Assembly (NCBI GenBank): GCA_033032865.1
Contig: JAWHQI010000304.1
Location: 2,145,001 to 2,209,000 of the forward strand
Reading direction: 5' to 3'
Length of the DNA: 64,000 nt
Source: Dactylorhiza incarnata
Lineage: Eukaryota; Streptophyta; Magnoliopsida; Asparagales; Orchidaceae
Below are positions 1-11,325 of the stretch, piece after piece; positions within the stretch are counted from its first letter, which is position 1; the number at the start of each line of letters is the position of its first letter. The translations under genes were made by a program, and so were the position numbers. The notes under the pieces were generated by a model. The model was not told the origin of the DNA. It saw only the letters and a list, made by a program, of their open reading frames with translations, and did not search any database.

Positions 1-1716
1 GAACTCCATGAACTTCTCAAATGCCTCATACTTCTCCTTCACAAAGTACACCCAGGTATATCTAGTGAAATCATCAACCAAGACCAGCATATACATGCTA
101 CCTCCAAGACTGGCAGTTGCGGTGGGTCCAAACAGATTACCATGAATACACTCCAACCGTGTTTTACATCTGGTCCGTGACTTGTCAAATGGAAGGCGAT
201 GAGCCTTACCAAACTGACATCCTGCACAAACATAATCATCACCTAAAGATGATAGACTAGGCAGGCCATTCACCAGGCCTCTTGCCGTCATAGCCTTCAG
301 CTTATCTATACTAACATGCTCCAACCTCTCGTGCCAGATAGAAACGCTGTCATTAACCATCATCTTATCAACATAGGAGCTTGTTGATAAAACAAATAAG
401 TCTTTCACCTTCCTTCCAATATGAGTGACATCAGCCTTCACGGTTGACACATTATGGAGAAACTTCACTTCTGTTCGGCCGAACAGAACCTGATACCCAA
501 CATCTACAGCATTGGTTACATAGAAGAGGTTCTTCTTCATACCGAACACATGATACACAGTACTCATCAAGGTGAGCGAACCTCTATCACTGCCCAAAGA
601 AACGACGCCCTCCTTCTCGACTGCATGAACAGTAACATCAATAGTAATAATTACATCATTACCAGAGTATGCATGCAGAGAAGAGAACTTCGACTCATCC
701 CCGGTGAGGTGATGACCACACCCTGAGTCCACAATCCAATCATCTTGGTAGTTGATGGAAGCCAAAACACAAACACAAGTGCCCGTCATGAAGGCATCTC
801 CACCCCAACTACCTTCAGCACTGGAATCTGCATCTCCTTTTCCTGCAGCATGCCCTGACTGAAGATTAACTCTGTAGTCCTTTTTGAAATGACCAGGCTT
901 GTTGCACCTGTAGCACATTGACCCTTCCTTCTTCTTTCTATCATGCTTAGGAGCATAGCTCCTCTCCTGCTGATATGAAGTCGAAGTACCATCGCTAGCA
1001 AGCGACTTCTTTTTCTTCTCTCATCTCATCTTCTTACCAAAATAAAGAGCCTTACTTTCTCTCCCAGAGATAGATATCCCAGTCATTTGCTTAGCTATGC
1101 TCTCATGTGAAGCAAGCAGATTCTCCAACTCTAGCAAAGATGGCTGATTGGCCCAGCCTTGCACAGAAGTAACAAAGGTCACATACTCCCTCAGCAAGCC
1201 GCAGATTATGTGCCTCTTCAGCTTCGCTTCTGAGATAGACTCTTCAGGGTCTAATGTCGATATATCAGCACATTGGTTCTTCATCTTTAGAAAGAAGGAT
1301 GAAATGGACAATTCACCTTGAGTTGCTTTCGTCAACTCATTCTCAAGAAATTATAGCCGCGCTACATTCTTCTTGTTAAACAAGTCATCTAAGGTCATCC
1401 ATATCTCAGCAGCAGACCGACATCCTATGATGTGGTCGAAAAGCTTAGGGATGATGACTCGCTTAACAGTGAACTTTGCCTTAACATTTGTTCTCTTCCA
1501 AGCCTTCGCCTGCTCACCATTCCCTTCAGCAACTACCACTGCTTGTCTTACTTCTCCACCGACTACCTCCCATAAGTCCTCGCCAAGAAGATAACTTTCC
1601 ATGCACGACTTCCACTTCTTAAAGTTAGTCAGCGTAAGGAGCTCAATACCAAGACCTCTTAAATATTCTCTTTTCATTGTTATATCACTGATTAACTTGA
1701 ACTTCAAGAAATCCAA
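1..1716 (-). pseudogene. Copia gag-pol, 5' part (element H, cut by window edge)
   Basis: Reading leftwards from 1716: a gag N-terminus of the UBN2 type (RGLGIELLT, then KKWKSCMESYLLGEDLWEVV), a zinc knuckle near 870-915, a protease motif DDWIVDSGCGHHLTG near 705-750, a GAG-pre-integrase region (about 240-470), and the start of an integrase core (1-240) that runs off the window. The frame breaks near 1345 and 1010, so the copy is dead. Two key residues are lost: the last Cys of the zinc knuckle is Tyr (GHFKKDY), and the first catalytic Asp of the integrase is Asn (HGNLFGP instead of HGDLxGP). The gag is clearly related to that of element I at 35032-40384. Order gag-protease-integrase and the PBS type support Copia (family knowledge). 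Confidence 0.9.
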
Positions 1717-1767
1717 GAAAAATACCGTGGCTGATCACCACTCAAACCTTCTGTCCCTCTGATACCG

Positions 1768-2665
1768 CGTGAAAATTTTTATAGAAGCTGGAATAAGACG
1801 CAGGAACACTTCAACCATAACCTAGCCAAGCAACCAGTAACAATAGAAGGACAAGAAAATCTTATATTAACCAATCTTCTTTACAATGCGAAACATTCAC
1901 GGCAAGATATGATTTATCCGAACATCAAATGGAGAAAAAACAGAAAACAACCAAGGAGTCGGCGGACTGAAAAACTGTGACAACTAGAGATCGCTCAAAC
2001 TGTCAGACCGCACGACAACAACTGAGACCGCACGAACAACACTAGTCGTCAACCTGCTATCTGCCAGACCGCCACCTCAGACTGCACGAACTGCTGACTT
2101 ATTGCTCTGCTGAGAAAACTATATGTCCTCACTTCCTGATCGTCTGACCGCAAGGTCGCATAACCACAGAAGCTGCCCGCGAACAGAAGAAAGAAACTGC
2201 ACAAGTTGTCGCCTAACCACAACTCGATCCTAGTCGCCTGACCGCAAAGGTCGCCTGACCGCAAAGGTCGCCTGACCGCCGAGCTTGCCGTGAACAGCAG
2301 AAGACTACCACAAACTGCCCAGACCGCCCAAACCTGAGACCGTGCAAACAGAATCAGATTGCCAACCTCGGACCGCCTGAGTTGTACGTAGTTCTTACAG
2401 TTCTCTATTCTTTTGTGTTTTAATGACGTCGGGCCCTGCACTTCTATTTATAGGCAGACAGACGGATGTTGTCACCTCCCTAGAGAGATACAGAAATCCG
2501 CCCAACTAGAGCACGCGGTCAAGCAGACGGAAAAAACTTATTGAACCCAACTAGCCGTGACCTCGACTAGCCGCCAGAGAGAGCCTGCGCAGACCGCATG
2601 GTTTATGCGGTCTGACCTCCTCAAACCGCACACTCCGCTTCTACTTCCACATCAAAAAATCAACA
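1768..2665 (-). repeat. 5' LTR of Copia element H
   Basis: It lies directly upstream of the gag on the minus strand. The primer-binding site (reverse complement of ctctgatacc, 1757-1766, initiator-Met type) abuts it, though the expected TGG reads CGG. A TATA box (CTATAAATAG on minus) sits at 2444-2453. The LTR is filled with GACCGC/GCGGTC motifs: a perfect hairpin near 2591-2616, and several GACCGCAAAGGTC units near 2230-2280. The outer end (caaca, 2661-2665) is inferred from TG..CA only, because the partner LTR is outside the window and no TSD can be checked. Confidence 0.75.
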
Positions 2666-3090
2666 GGAGCAACTATGATGTTTGAGCTAGAGGTGATTGT
2701 GTGAAATTGTAGTATTAAATGAAGTTGTGATGATTTTTCTTGTTTGGAAGTTTCGTGACAGCTTTTTGGGTGGGCTTACGACTGCACATCGAGCGACGAG
2801 CGGCTTACGTGTGCTTATAACCTATTTCAAATTAAGCCCTAAATTGATGGATGAAAAGATGAATCTATAATTCAAACCCCTACAACAATAGAAAATCATG
2901 ATTTTGAACTGTTTGTTTTCAAGCTAGAGGACTGTTTTTACAGTACATAACCCAAATCAGTAACAATTATAGGTAAAAATTCGACAAAAATAGGCATAAA
3001 TTAGTATGAAGATAAGTGATGAGAATTTCGAAAGGAAAATAGAAAGCTTCAAAGGTATGAGGCAGCAGAAGAACCGAAGAAAAATCTGAT
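2666..3090. other. Intergenic, no gene seen
   Basis: AT-rich sequence between the LTR of H and the fold-back element. No coding region or repeat was recognised. Confidence 0.5.
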
Positions 3091-3495
3091 TGTTATCCGC
3101 ACTACAGTTTTGACTATTCACATTCTTTTTGAATGAGTTATTACGCGTCTTTTGGAAATACGTCTTGTAAATGCATTTTTAGGAAAAATGTTCAACACGA
3201 AAGTTGTAGATCTCGTCGAGATCTACAACTTTCGTGTTGAACACTTTTCCTAAAAATGCATGTACAATCAAAAATTCGCTATAGTTACGCACATATTTCA
3301 ATTAGGGCGGCAATACGTCGTGTGCGTGCATATTTAGGAAAAGTGTTCAACAAAAAAGTTATAGATCTCGATGAGATCTACAACTTTCGTGTTGATCATT
3401 TTTCCTAAAAATGCTTGTACAAGACGTATTTCTAAAAGGCGCGTAATAACTCATACCAAAAAAGTGCGGATAGTCAAACTGTAGTGCGAATAACA
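3091..3495. mobile_element. Fold-back element with nested palindromes
   Basis: The outer ends are inverted repeats starting TGTTAT(C/T)CGCACTACAG on both strands, and most of the 405 bp is self-complementary. Inside are two further near-perfect palindromes, one centred at about 3216 (arms of about 45 bp, GATCTCG-T-CGAGATC core) and one centred near 3372. The arms of the two inner palindromes also match each other. No coding capacity and no clear TSD. This fits a MITE or fold-back transposon; the superfamily is unknown. Confidence 0.75.
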
Positions 3496-4068
3496 TTCAC
3501 CAAGAAAAAAAAACAAACTCATGGCTAAACTCATGGCTTAAATAACAATTGCCCGTAAATAATTAAAAATGTAGACCGCGATATAACCAAAGAGCTTGCC
3601 AAATCATTTCAATTAGTCTGAAAATGAAATGAAATTTCCCCACAAAATTCTTCTCCAAAATAACCTAAACCAAACCCGAATTTGAAGGAGGCTTTGGAAA
3701 CATGTTTATCAGTGATCGGCGTTGGCCGACTTGCCGGTGCCTCGGTCGTCCATTATCATGATATTAAGTTGTTTTCTTTTGATATGGAAAAATGTAGTCA
3801 CCTTTTTGACCATGTTTATCGGCATATGTTTCAAGTCAATTTTCAAACTCACGTATAGCTACAACAGCTGCATCTCAACTCCCATCTATCGCAGCTACCG
3901 TACCTCTCAATGCTACCTACCACAACTATCTTCAAGGTATTTTCCCTATAAATTGTCATGCTGTAGGGAAAGTGATAGCATCCAATTCTCTCCAAACACA
4001 AGCATTGAATTTTTTTTCTTTTTGGAGGCCTTTGCGGCTATCAGCTTTAGTTTGTAGTTAGTGTTCGG

Positions 4069-4259
4069 ATGTCGAGCAACGATGTTGATGAGGAAAACTT
4101 CGCTGCAGAGATTGGATCTAAAGCAAATCTGAGCAAAGATTTGAAAAGGCATCTCAAAGAGGATTTGCGTAATCCATCTCGTCCTCCATTGTCGATAACT
4201 TGAAATTTTGCTACTATTATTTATTGCGGAATATTGTGTTGCGAGGTTGGTGAAGATGT
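4069..4259 (+). other. Possible 5' end of a host gene disrupted by element A
   Basis: A short acidic ORF starts ATG at 4069 (MSSNDVDEENFAAEIGSK...) and stops at 4203. A TATA-like CCTATAAATT lies about 115 bp upstream. A second open stretch (CEVGEDVV) runs into the insertion site of element A. If A and one TSD copy are removed mentally, that frame stays open and acidic on the far side (31291 to about 31363). No homologue is recognised, and short open frames can occur by chance. 3496-4068 holds nothing else recognisable. Confidence 0.2.
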
Positions 4260-4544
4260 TGTTTTAATAGAACTGAGGAGGCTAAAAAACTGTTCTAATT
4301 TACAAAAGAATTATCACAGGCTTTTTATTACAGATAGATTATTTAGATGTTACAAGAGGCCCGTTTATAGAGCCCAGGCGGTGGCCTTTTACAGGATAAG
4401 CTTAATAGAGTTGTACAGGAAATAAACTCTATTAATTATACTCTCTTTGAAACTTGTACTTATAAACAGTATTAAACTTATGCTTGCAGGTCAAGTGGCG
4501 CAGGCTTTCTCCTTTCTGGAAGCTTTCAGCTTAGGTCATCATCA
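4260..4544 (-). repeat. 3' LTR of A
   Basis: 285 bp, the same length as its partner at 31001-31285. A polypurine tract (minus strand GTAAGGGAGGA) adjoins it at 4545-4555. A TATA-like TCTATAAACG (minus) lies near 4364-4373. Unlike most other LTRs here, it has no repeated CpG motif. Confidence 0.95.
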
Positions 4545-4551
4545 TCCTCCC

Positions 4552-5320
4552 TTACGTCGAACAGCGATCAACTCCGATTTTCTTTCGCAGCTCTGCAAAT
4601 CGAACCATATGCAGTGCTTTGGTGAAGATATCTGTCAATTGCCTCTCGGTGGGGCAGTATTCAACATCAATCGTTCCATGTTCCACTTGATCACGGATAA
4701 AGTGGAAGCGTAAGTCAATGTGTTTACTGCGCCTTTGAGTAATTGGATTTTTTGCGATGAAAATGGCTGAGGTGTTATCACAGAGGATGCGAGTAGGTAC
4801 TTCTTCATCTTTCCCTTGAATCTCACTGAGAATACGCCGGAGCCAAAGACATTCACAGCCAGCCGAACTGAGTGCCATGTACTCAGCTTCGGTGGTCGAC
4901 AATGCTACAGAAGGTTGTTTACGAACTCCCCAAGCAATTGGTTTTGACCCATACAGAGAGAGATACCCAGATGTACTCTTTCGATCTTCAATGTTAGATC
5001 CCCAATCAGAGTCTGCATAACCATGTAGGTCTGATAACTCCTCTTGCTTGTACATTAATCCATAGTCTAAGGTTCCTTTGAGATATCGAAGAATACGGTG
5101 TACAACCAATAGATGATTCTTAGTTGGATTATGCATAAAGCGAGCTGTCATATTGACGGCATGCGCAAGATCTGGCCGAGTGTTGGTTAAGTACATTAAT
5201 GATCCAACAATCGATCAATATTGTTTGGGGTCAACACTTTCATCATTTTCTTCTTGTTTTAAGGTTTCACTGGTAGGCATAGGCGAGAGACAAGGGTTGC
5301 ATTGATCAAAGTTTGCCTTC
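4552..5320 (-). pseudogene. Element A: end of reverse transcriptase and RNase H
   Basis: Encodes the C-terminal part of the Copia RT and a complete-looking RNase H: NTRPDLAHAV, GYADSDWGSN, STTEAEYMALS, DNTSAIFIAKNP and KHIDLRFHFIRD in the usual order, ending just before the polypurine tract. The frame is interrupted near 5214. The upstream RT part is at 19717-20427, displaced by element B. Confidence 0.92.
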
Positions 5321-5325
5321 TTCAG

Positions 5326-7247
5326 TGTACAACCCCGATATTCGTCGAGTACCCTCAAGGGGGGCGAGAAGAGGAGGGGCGAGCCCCCCACTCGCCCCCG
5401 CACCCAAGTAGGGGGCGAGCTCCTCCCGCCCCCACGCTCAGTAAGGATGCAGGACCTCACCAGGAGGGATGTCTAAATGCACCCCAACGTGGGGGCGAGC
5501 CGGGGAGGCCGGGAGGTCTCCGTCTCGCCCAGAACCTTGTGGGGGCGAGCTGGGAGGGCCGGGAGGCCTCCGGCTCGCCCAGAGACTTCTGGGGGCGAGC
5601 TGGGAGGGCCGGGAGGCCTCCAGCTCGCCCAGAGTCTTGTGGGGGCGAGCTGGGAGGGCCGGGAGGCCTCCGGCTCGCCCAGAACCTTGTGGGGGCGATC
5701 TGGGAGGGCCGGGAGGCCTCCGGCTCGCCCAGAGACTTGTGGGGGCGAGCTGGGAGGGCCGGGAGGCCTCCGGCTCGCCCATAGTCTTGTGGGGGCGAGC
5801 TGGGAGGGCCGGGAGGCCTCCGGCTCGCCCAGAACCTTGTGGGGGCGAGCTGGGAGGGCCGGGAGGCCTCCGGCTCGCCCAGAGACTTGTGGGGGCGAGC
5901 TGGGAGGGCCGGGAGGCCTCCGGCTCGCCCATAGTCTTGTGGGGGCGAGCTGGGAGGGCCGGGAGGCCTCCGGCTCGCCCAGAACCTTGTGGGGGCGAGC
6001 TGGGAGGGCCGGGAGGCCTCCGGCTCGCCCAGAGACTTGTGGGGGCGAGCTGGGAGGGCCGGGAGGCCTCCGGCTCGCCCAGAACCTTGTGGGGGCGAGC
6101 TGGGAGGGTCGGGAGGCCTCCGGCTCGCCCAGAACCTTGTGGGGGCGAGCTGGGAGGGCCGGGAGGCCTCCGGCTCGCCCAGAGACTTGTGGGGGCGAGC
6201 TGGGAGGGCCGGGAGGCCTCCGGCTCGCCCAGAGTCTTGTGGGGGCGAGCTGGGAGGGCCGGGAGGCCTCCGGCTCGCCCAGAACCTTGTGGGGGCGAGC
6301 TGGGAGGGCCGGGAGGCCTCCGGCTCGCCCAGAGACTTGTGGGGGCGAGCTGGGAGGGCCGGGAGGCCTCCGGCTCGCCCAGAGCCTTGTGGGGGCGAGC
6401 TGGGAGGGTCGGGAGGCCTCCGACTCGCCCAGAGCCTTGTGGGGGCGAGCTGGGAGGGCCGGGAGGCCTCCGGCTCGCCCAGAGACTTGTGGGGGCGAGC
6501 TGGGAGGGTCGGGAGGCCTCCGGCTCGCCCAGAGCCTTGTGGGGGCGAGCTGGGAGGGCCGGGAGGCCTCCGGCTCGCCCAGAGCCTTGTGGGGCGAGCT
6601 GGGAGGGCCGGGAGGCCTCCGGCTCGCCCAGAGCCTTGTGGGGGCGAGCTGGGAGGGCCGGGAGGCCTCCGGCTCGCCCGGAACCTTGTGGGGGCGAGTC
6701 GGGGAGGTCCGGGAGGCCTCCGGCTCGCCCAACTCCAAGCCGGGTAGGCGGTCTGCGTTTAGCGCCCAAGAGTAGCGGGATTTGGCTATTCGCAGTCCAG
6801 TTTTGGTTATTCGCAGTCCAAGAGCAGCGGGATTTGGCTATCTGCAGCCCAGTTCAAGGGTATTTTGGTAATCTGGCAGACCAGTTTTTGGATATTTGCA
6901 GCCCAACTTCAGAAATCCTATAAATAGGACCAAGGGGCACCATTTGGAGGGGATCTCATTCTAGGCTAGCTCTCTCCCTCTCTCTCTCCCTCCCCAAGTC
7001 TCTCTAGGGGGTGAGGAGAGCCTCCAGTGGTGACCAAGCTTAGTAGTGGCTTGGGAGGGGAAGTTCCTAGGGAACTTCCGGGTATGTGGCGGGACCTCCC
7101 CACTAAGCCCTTGGTCCGGTTCCTAGTTCCTCAACCTTCATCCTAGAGCTCTCCCTTGGGGGGAGTAAGTGTTGGTCGCCCCTCAGCTAGCTGAGGGCCC
7201 CGAACTCCACAGAGACCAAGTCTTGTTCGCAAGTCTCGGTTTCAACA
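5326..7247 (+). repeat. 5' LTR of B
   Basis: 1,922 bp. Most of U3 is a 60-bp tandem array (5479-6740). A TATA box CTATAAATAG lies at 6918-6927. The probable PBS (TGGTGCGGTGAGCG) starts at 7250, after two spacer bases. It differs from the 3' copy at only a few scattered sites by eye, including balancing 1-base indels. Confidence 0.95.
5479..6740 (+). repeat. 60-bp GC-rich hairpin array in U3 of B (5' LTR)
   Basis: About 21 head-to-tail units, each GGGGGCGAGC...GGCCGGGAGGCCTCC...GCTCGCCC and ending with AGA(A/G)(C/T/A)CTTGT-type spacers. Each unit is an imperfect hairpin (GGGCGAGC pairs with GCTCGCCC). Because 60 is a multiple of 3 and no unit contains stops, several frames on both strands stay open by chance; these are not genes. 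Confidence 0.95.
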
Positions 7248-7269
7248 CATGGTGCGGTGAGCGTGGAGT

Positions 7270-8289
7270 GTGACCGATTCAAGAAACTCTCAAGATGAGC
7301 TCCATGGACGGAGGTGGAGGAAGCTCGGACCCGGGTCACTCGCAGCCCCCGGTGGCTGGGGTGACGTTAGGGATGTTCGAAAATTTCAAGCAAGAGGTCT
7401 TACAGACCGTCCAGGTCGCTTTCGTCATGATAATCAGAGGCGGAAGAGATGGTCCGGAGATCCCGCCCCAGCAGGTGGACGAGGGAACTCTCGGCCAGCA
7501 GTCCAGGAAGGAAGTACCGGTGGGGGGGGGGAGTGGGGAGGTGTCATACCCCCACTCGCCCATCCCCATGGGGGCGAGCTCAGGAGGGGGCCTCCCTCCC
7601 AGCTCGCTCCGCCCCTGTTCCATGGGGGCGAGCTCAGGAGGGGGCCGCCCTCCCAGCTCGCCCCGCCCCTGTTCCATGGGGGCGAGCTCAGGAGGGGGCC
7701 GCCCTCCCAGCTCGCCCCGCCCCTGTTCCATGGGGGCGAGCTCAGGAGGGGGCCGCCCTCCCAGCTCGCCCCGCCCCTGTTCCAAGGGGGCGAGCTCAGG
7801 AGGGAGGCGCCCTCCCAGCTCGCCCCGGCCCTTCTAGCCCCGTCCCGAAAAGGGGCGAGCAGGGAGGCATCCGACCCCCACTCGCCACGCCCCAAAAGAA
7901 ATCGAGTGAAGGGTGGTGGGCGAGACCACCCCTGTAGGCGGCCATCCAATAGACCGGCGGGCGCAGCTGCCAACAAGCCGACTCCACGAGGGGGGGAAAG
8001 GGGGAACCATAAAAGGAAAGGATCCGGCTGCCCGAGGTGGAGGCAGGGACCAAGAACACCCCCTCCACCGCCTCCGCAAGCTATGGCGATGGGCGTGGGA
8101 AGGAAGAGAGCCATGAAAGCGGGAAGAAGAGGAAGAGGAGGGGGTAAGGTGGAGTTATCCTACTGTGATTACCACCAGGAGGAAGGTCACGCGACATCCA
8201 CCTGCCCCGAGTTTTTGGAAATAAGGGAGGCAATGGCTCCGATGCAACAACGACACTGGCCGAAGGAGATCGAGGAGGACGGGCCCTAG
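7270..8289 (+). pseudogene. Gag-like ORF of element B
   Basis: The natural N-terminus is probably ATG 7295 (MSSMDGGGGSSDPGHSQPP...), whose frame stops at 7837. The C-terminal zinc motif CDYHQEEGHATSTC is in the frame open from 7270 to 8289. Expansion of the 54-bp repeat between them probably shifted the frame. The C-X2-H-X4-H-X4-C spacing is that of Tat/Athila gags (family knowledge). The middle is Gly/Ser/Pro-rich and encoded by repeats that match the LTR hairpin. No capsid-like fold is recognisable. Product function is uncertain; RNA binding through the zinc motif is the best guess. Confidence 0.6.
7557..7850 (+). repeat. 54-bp tandem repeat inside the gag-like ORF of B
   Basis: Five units, each with CCATGGGGGCGAGCT and AGCTCGCCCC as inverted ends. 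The ends repeat the core of the LTR 60-bp unit (GGGGGCGAGCT / GCTCGCCC), so the same hairpin family occurs in U3 and inside the coding region. Confidence 0.9.
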
Positions 8290-8436
8290 GATGTTGGAGG
8301 CAAAGGAAGGATATCCCGAGCTAAGTGGTGGCGACCAAAAACGCTTGTACCAGTAACTCCGCGTAATGCGATGGTTTGTTTTCTTACTTAGGTTATTTTT
8401 CTCGCATGCAATATTATGACTAACAAGGTGTGATAA

Positions 8437-8921
8437 ATGTTGGTGCTGGAATGCCCCAGATCGATTCCGCTCCCGGGCTCTCATCTAGACGGGGGGTTCA
8501 GGTTGATCTCTGGAGAGGCTGGCAAGGTTGGATATGTTGGTGCTGGAATGCCCCAGATCGATTCCGCTCCCGGGCTCTCATCTAGACGGGGGGTTCAGGT
8601 TGATCTCTGGAGAGGCTGGCAAGGTTGGATATGTTGGTGCTGGAATGCCCCAGATCGATTCCGCTCCCGGGCTCTCATCTAGACGGGGGGTTCAGGTTGA
8701 TCTCTGGAGAGGCTGGCAAGGTTGGATATGTTGGTGCTGGAATGCCCCAGATCGATTCCGCTCCCGGGCTCTCATCTAGACGGGGGGTTCAGGTTGATCT
8801 CTGGAGAGGCTGGCAAGGTTGGATATGTTGGTGCTGGAATGCCCCAGATCGATTCCGCTCCCGGGCTCTCATCTAGACGGGGGGTTCAGGTTGATCTCTG
8901 GAGAGGCTGGCAAGGTGATTC
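8437..8921 (+). repeat. 97-bp tandem array in B
   Basis: Five nearly identical units (TGTTGGTGCTGGAATGCCCC...GGCAAGGTTGGATA). Non-coding. The lack of divergence suggests recent expansion or homogenisation. Confidence 0.95.
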
Positions 8922-9538
8922 ATATTGGTTAAGGCCCCGAGCAGAGACCGCTGACCAGGCTCCCATCTAGCTGGCAGGACAGGAGATTCACTCGGTGAGG
9001 CAAGAAGTTCATATTGGTTAAGGCCCCGAGCAGAGACCGCTGACCAGGCTCCCATCTAGCTGGCAGGACAGGAGATTCACTCGGTGAGGCAAGAAGTTCA
9101 TATTGGTTAAGGCCCCGAGCAGAGACCGCTGACCAGGCTCCCATCTAGCTGGCAGGACAGGAGATTCACTCGGTGAGGCAGGAGGTTCATATTGGTTTTG
9201 GCCCCGAGCAGAGACCGCTGACCAGGCTCCCATCTAGCTGGCAGGACAGGAGATTCACTCGGTGAGGCAGGAGTTTCATATTGGTTAAGGCCCCCGAGCA
9301 GAGACCGCTGACCAGGCTCCCATCTAGCTGGCAGGACAGGAGATTCATTTGGTGAGGCAGGTGATTCATATTGGTTAAAGCCCCGATGCTGGCCCGCTGA
9401 CCAGGCTCCCATCAGGCTGGCAGGTCCGAGGATCGCTCGGTGGCAGGAAAGTCTCAAGGTACTTAGCCCCGACGCTGGCCCGCTGACCAGGCTCCCACCT
9501 AGCTGGCAGGGTCAGGAACCGCTCAGTGGCCGAAAATT
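8922..9538 (+). repeat. 89-bp tandem array in B
   Basis: About seven units (TTCATATTGGTTAAGGCCCC...CTCGGTGAGGCA), the last two more divergent. It follows the 97-bp array directly and shares short words with it (CCAGGCTCCCATCTAG / CGGGCTCTCATCTAG), suggesting a common origin. Confidence 0.92.
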
Positions 9539-9943
9539 ATCTTAAGTATTTTTCCCCGAGGTGGTCTCGCTAGCCGGGCTCTCACTAGCCGGCAAGGTTG
9601 GAAGACCTCTCGGGGAGGCTATGTATTTTTCCCCCGAGATGGTCTCGCTAGTCGGGCTCGCACTAGCCGGCAAGGTTGGAAGACCTCTCGGGGAGGCTAT
9701 GTATTTTTCCCCCAAGATGGTCTCGCTAGCCGGGCTCTCACTAGCCGGCAGGGTCGGAAGATCTCTCAGGGAGGCTATGTATTTTTCCCCCGAGGTGGTC
9801 TCGCTAGCCGGCAAGGTTGGAAGACCTCTCGGGGAGGCTATGTATTTTTCCCCCGAGATGGTCTCGCTAGCCGGGCTCTCACTAGCCGGCAAGGTTGGAA
9901 GACCTCTCGGGGAGGCTATGTATTTTTCCCCCAAGATGGTCTC
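9539..9943 (+). repeat. 79-bp tandem array in B, left part
   Basis: Units TATGTATTTTTCCCCCGAGATGG...CTAGCCGG...CTCTCGGGGAGGC with a period of about 79 bp, one unit shortened. Split by element C; the array resumes at 17183. Confidence 0.92.
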
Positions 9944-11231
9944 TGTTGGGAAAATGATTTCTCTTAACCCCCAGAAATGAGTTAAAGAAAGAGTTTTATG
10001 AATGAATAACAAAGACAAAGTAAATATGCGTCGAATGGTATTCGACGCTACGTCGAAATAGAGTCGACGTCTTCTTCAGGATATGTCGAAGTAACTTTAG
10101 GAAGATTTCGACGTAGGTCCTGTCGACGCTACTCTGATTTCTAGTCGACGCATACAAAGAAGTCGACGCACCTTTGTCGACGCACATTCCTTATATCCCT
10201 CTCGACGTTGGGCTAAGATAAATTCGACGCTTACGTCGAATAGTAATCGACGCACGTCGATTTGTTTGACAGATTTGAATCTGCGCCAGATCTCTTTCCT
10301 TCTTTTCTGAAGATCTGATTTATATAGAATGATGTTAATATTTTATAGCCGTTCTGAATCATTCTTTCCTTCTATTTGATTCTTGGCTAAATTGATGAAA
10401 TCTGTTTTGGATATTATTTGAAATCTAAATTGATATTTTCCATTTATGATTAAATCTGCTATGGAAATATTTCTCTCTACCTAAATCTCTGGCTGCTAAT
10501 TGATTCCTCTCCTATAGTACTATCTTATTACACAGAGCTATAAAATAAAGAGCAAGTCGGCAGGAAAAAGCAGAAGAGTGATCCACCACACATTTTATGA
10601 TATAGAGGAAAAGCTCCCAAAAGAAAAGAGAGATATTGAGAAAAAGCTCTGCAGCAACTTTCATCCATTTCTACTTCTGCTTCTGCTCACTGATCACTGC
10701 TGCAAACTCTGATTGCTCTCACTAAAAGAGAGAAAGGCTACAAATCTTCTTCTCTCTATAGAAGAAAGATTCAATTCTTAACTTGTGCTTCAAATCTTCT
10801 TGCTAGGAAGAAGATTCATTATTGGCTTTATTCCATTCTTTCCTTTTCATTCTTATTCACTATTGTAAAAGAGTTTTTAGAATCTCTCTTCAAAAAATTC
10901 AGTGTATTGGTTCTAAGAGTCTCCTTATCAAAAGACTCAGGGTGGTTCTAAGAGTCTCCTTATCAAAAGACTCAGTGCAAGTTAGTGAATTCCTACCAAG
11001 GGGGTAGAAGAGTGGACTACCCAAAGTTTGGGGAACCACTATATTTTCTTGTGTTGTGCTGTGGATTTTCTTTCTTACATTTGCTTTATTGTTTTAATTC
11101 TTGTTGGTGTGTGTGGGAAGCTCTAATCTGTGATCATACATATATATATATATTAACTTTGCACAAAATATTTCAAATCTCTATTCACCCCCCCTCTAGA
11201 GAAATCTAGTGAGGTTAACTGTGCACTTTCA
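9944..11231 (+). repeat. 5' LTR of C
   Basis: TATA box CTATAAAATA at 10538-10547. U3 carries a cluster of TCGACG/CGTCGA half-sites at 10028-10260, including perfect dyads at 10028-10048, 10050-10070 and 10234-10252. Short ORFs inside the LTR are not supported as genes. Confidence 0.96.
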
Positions 11232-11325
11232 ATTGGTATCAGAGGTAGGTTGATCTAAAAAGGATAACTCCTTGATCAAAAAGATCCTACCCCATATATA
11301 TATATTCTTTAAAACTATTTTTCAC

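Noticed and set aside
5438..6923. Long ORFs on both strands through the 60-bp array (also 17901-19387)
   Set aside because: The unit length is a multiple of 3 and stop-free in several frames on both strands, so openness is automatic. The sequence lies in U3 of an LTR and has no conserved domain.
8437..9500. Regular direct repeats that could look like a CRISPR array
   Set aside because: Units are contiguous tandem repeats of 97 and 89 bp without unique spacers or cas genes, and lie inside a plant retrotransposon.
10822..11209. Small ORFs in the LTRs of C (also 16773-17160)
   Set aside because: Located in the R/U5 leader, identical only because the LTRs are identical, with no recognisable domain.
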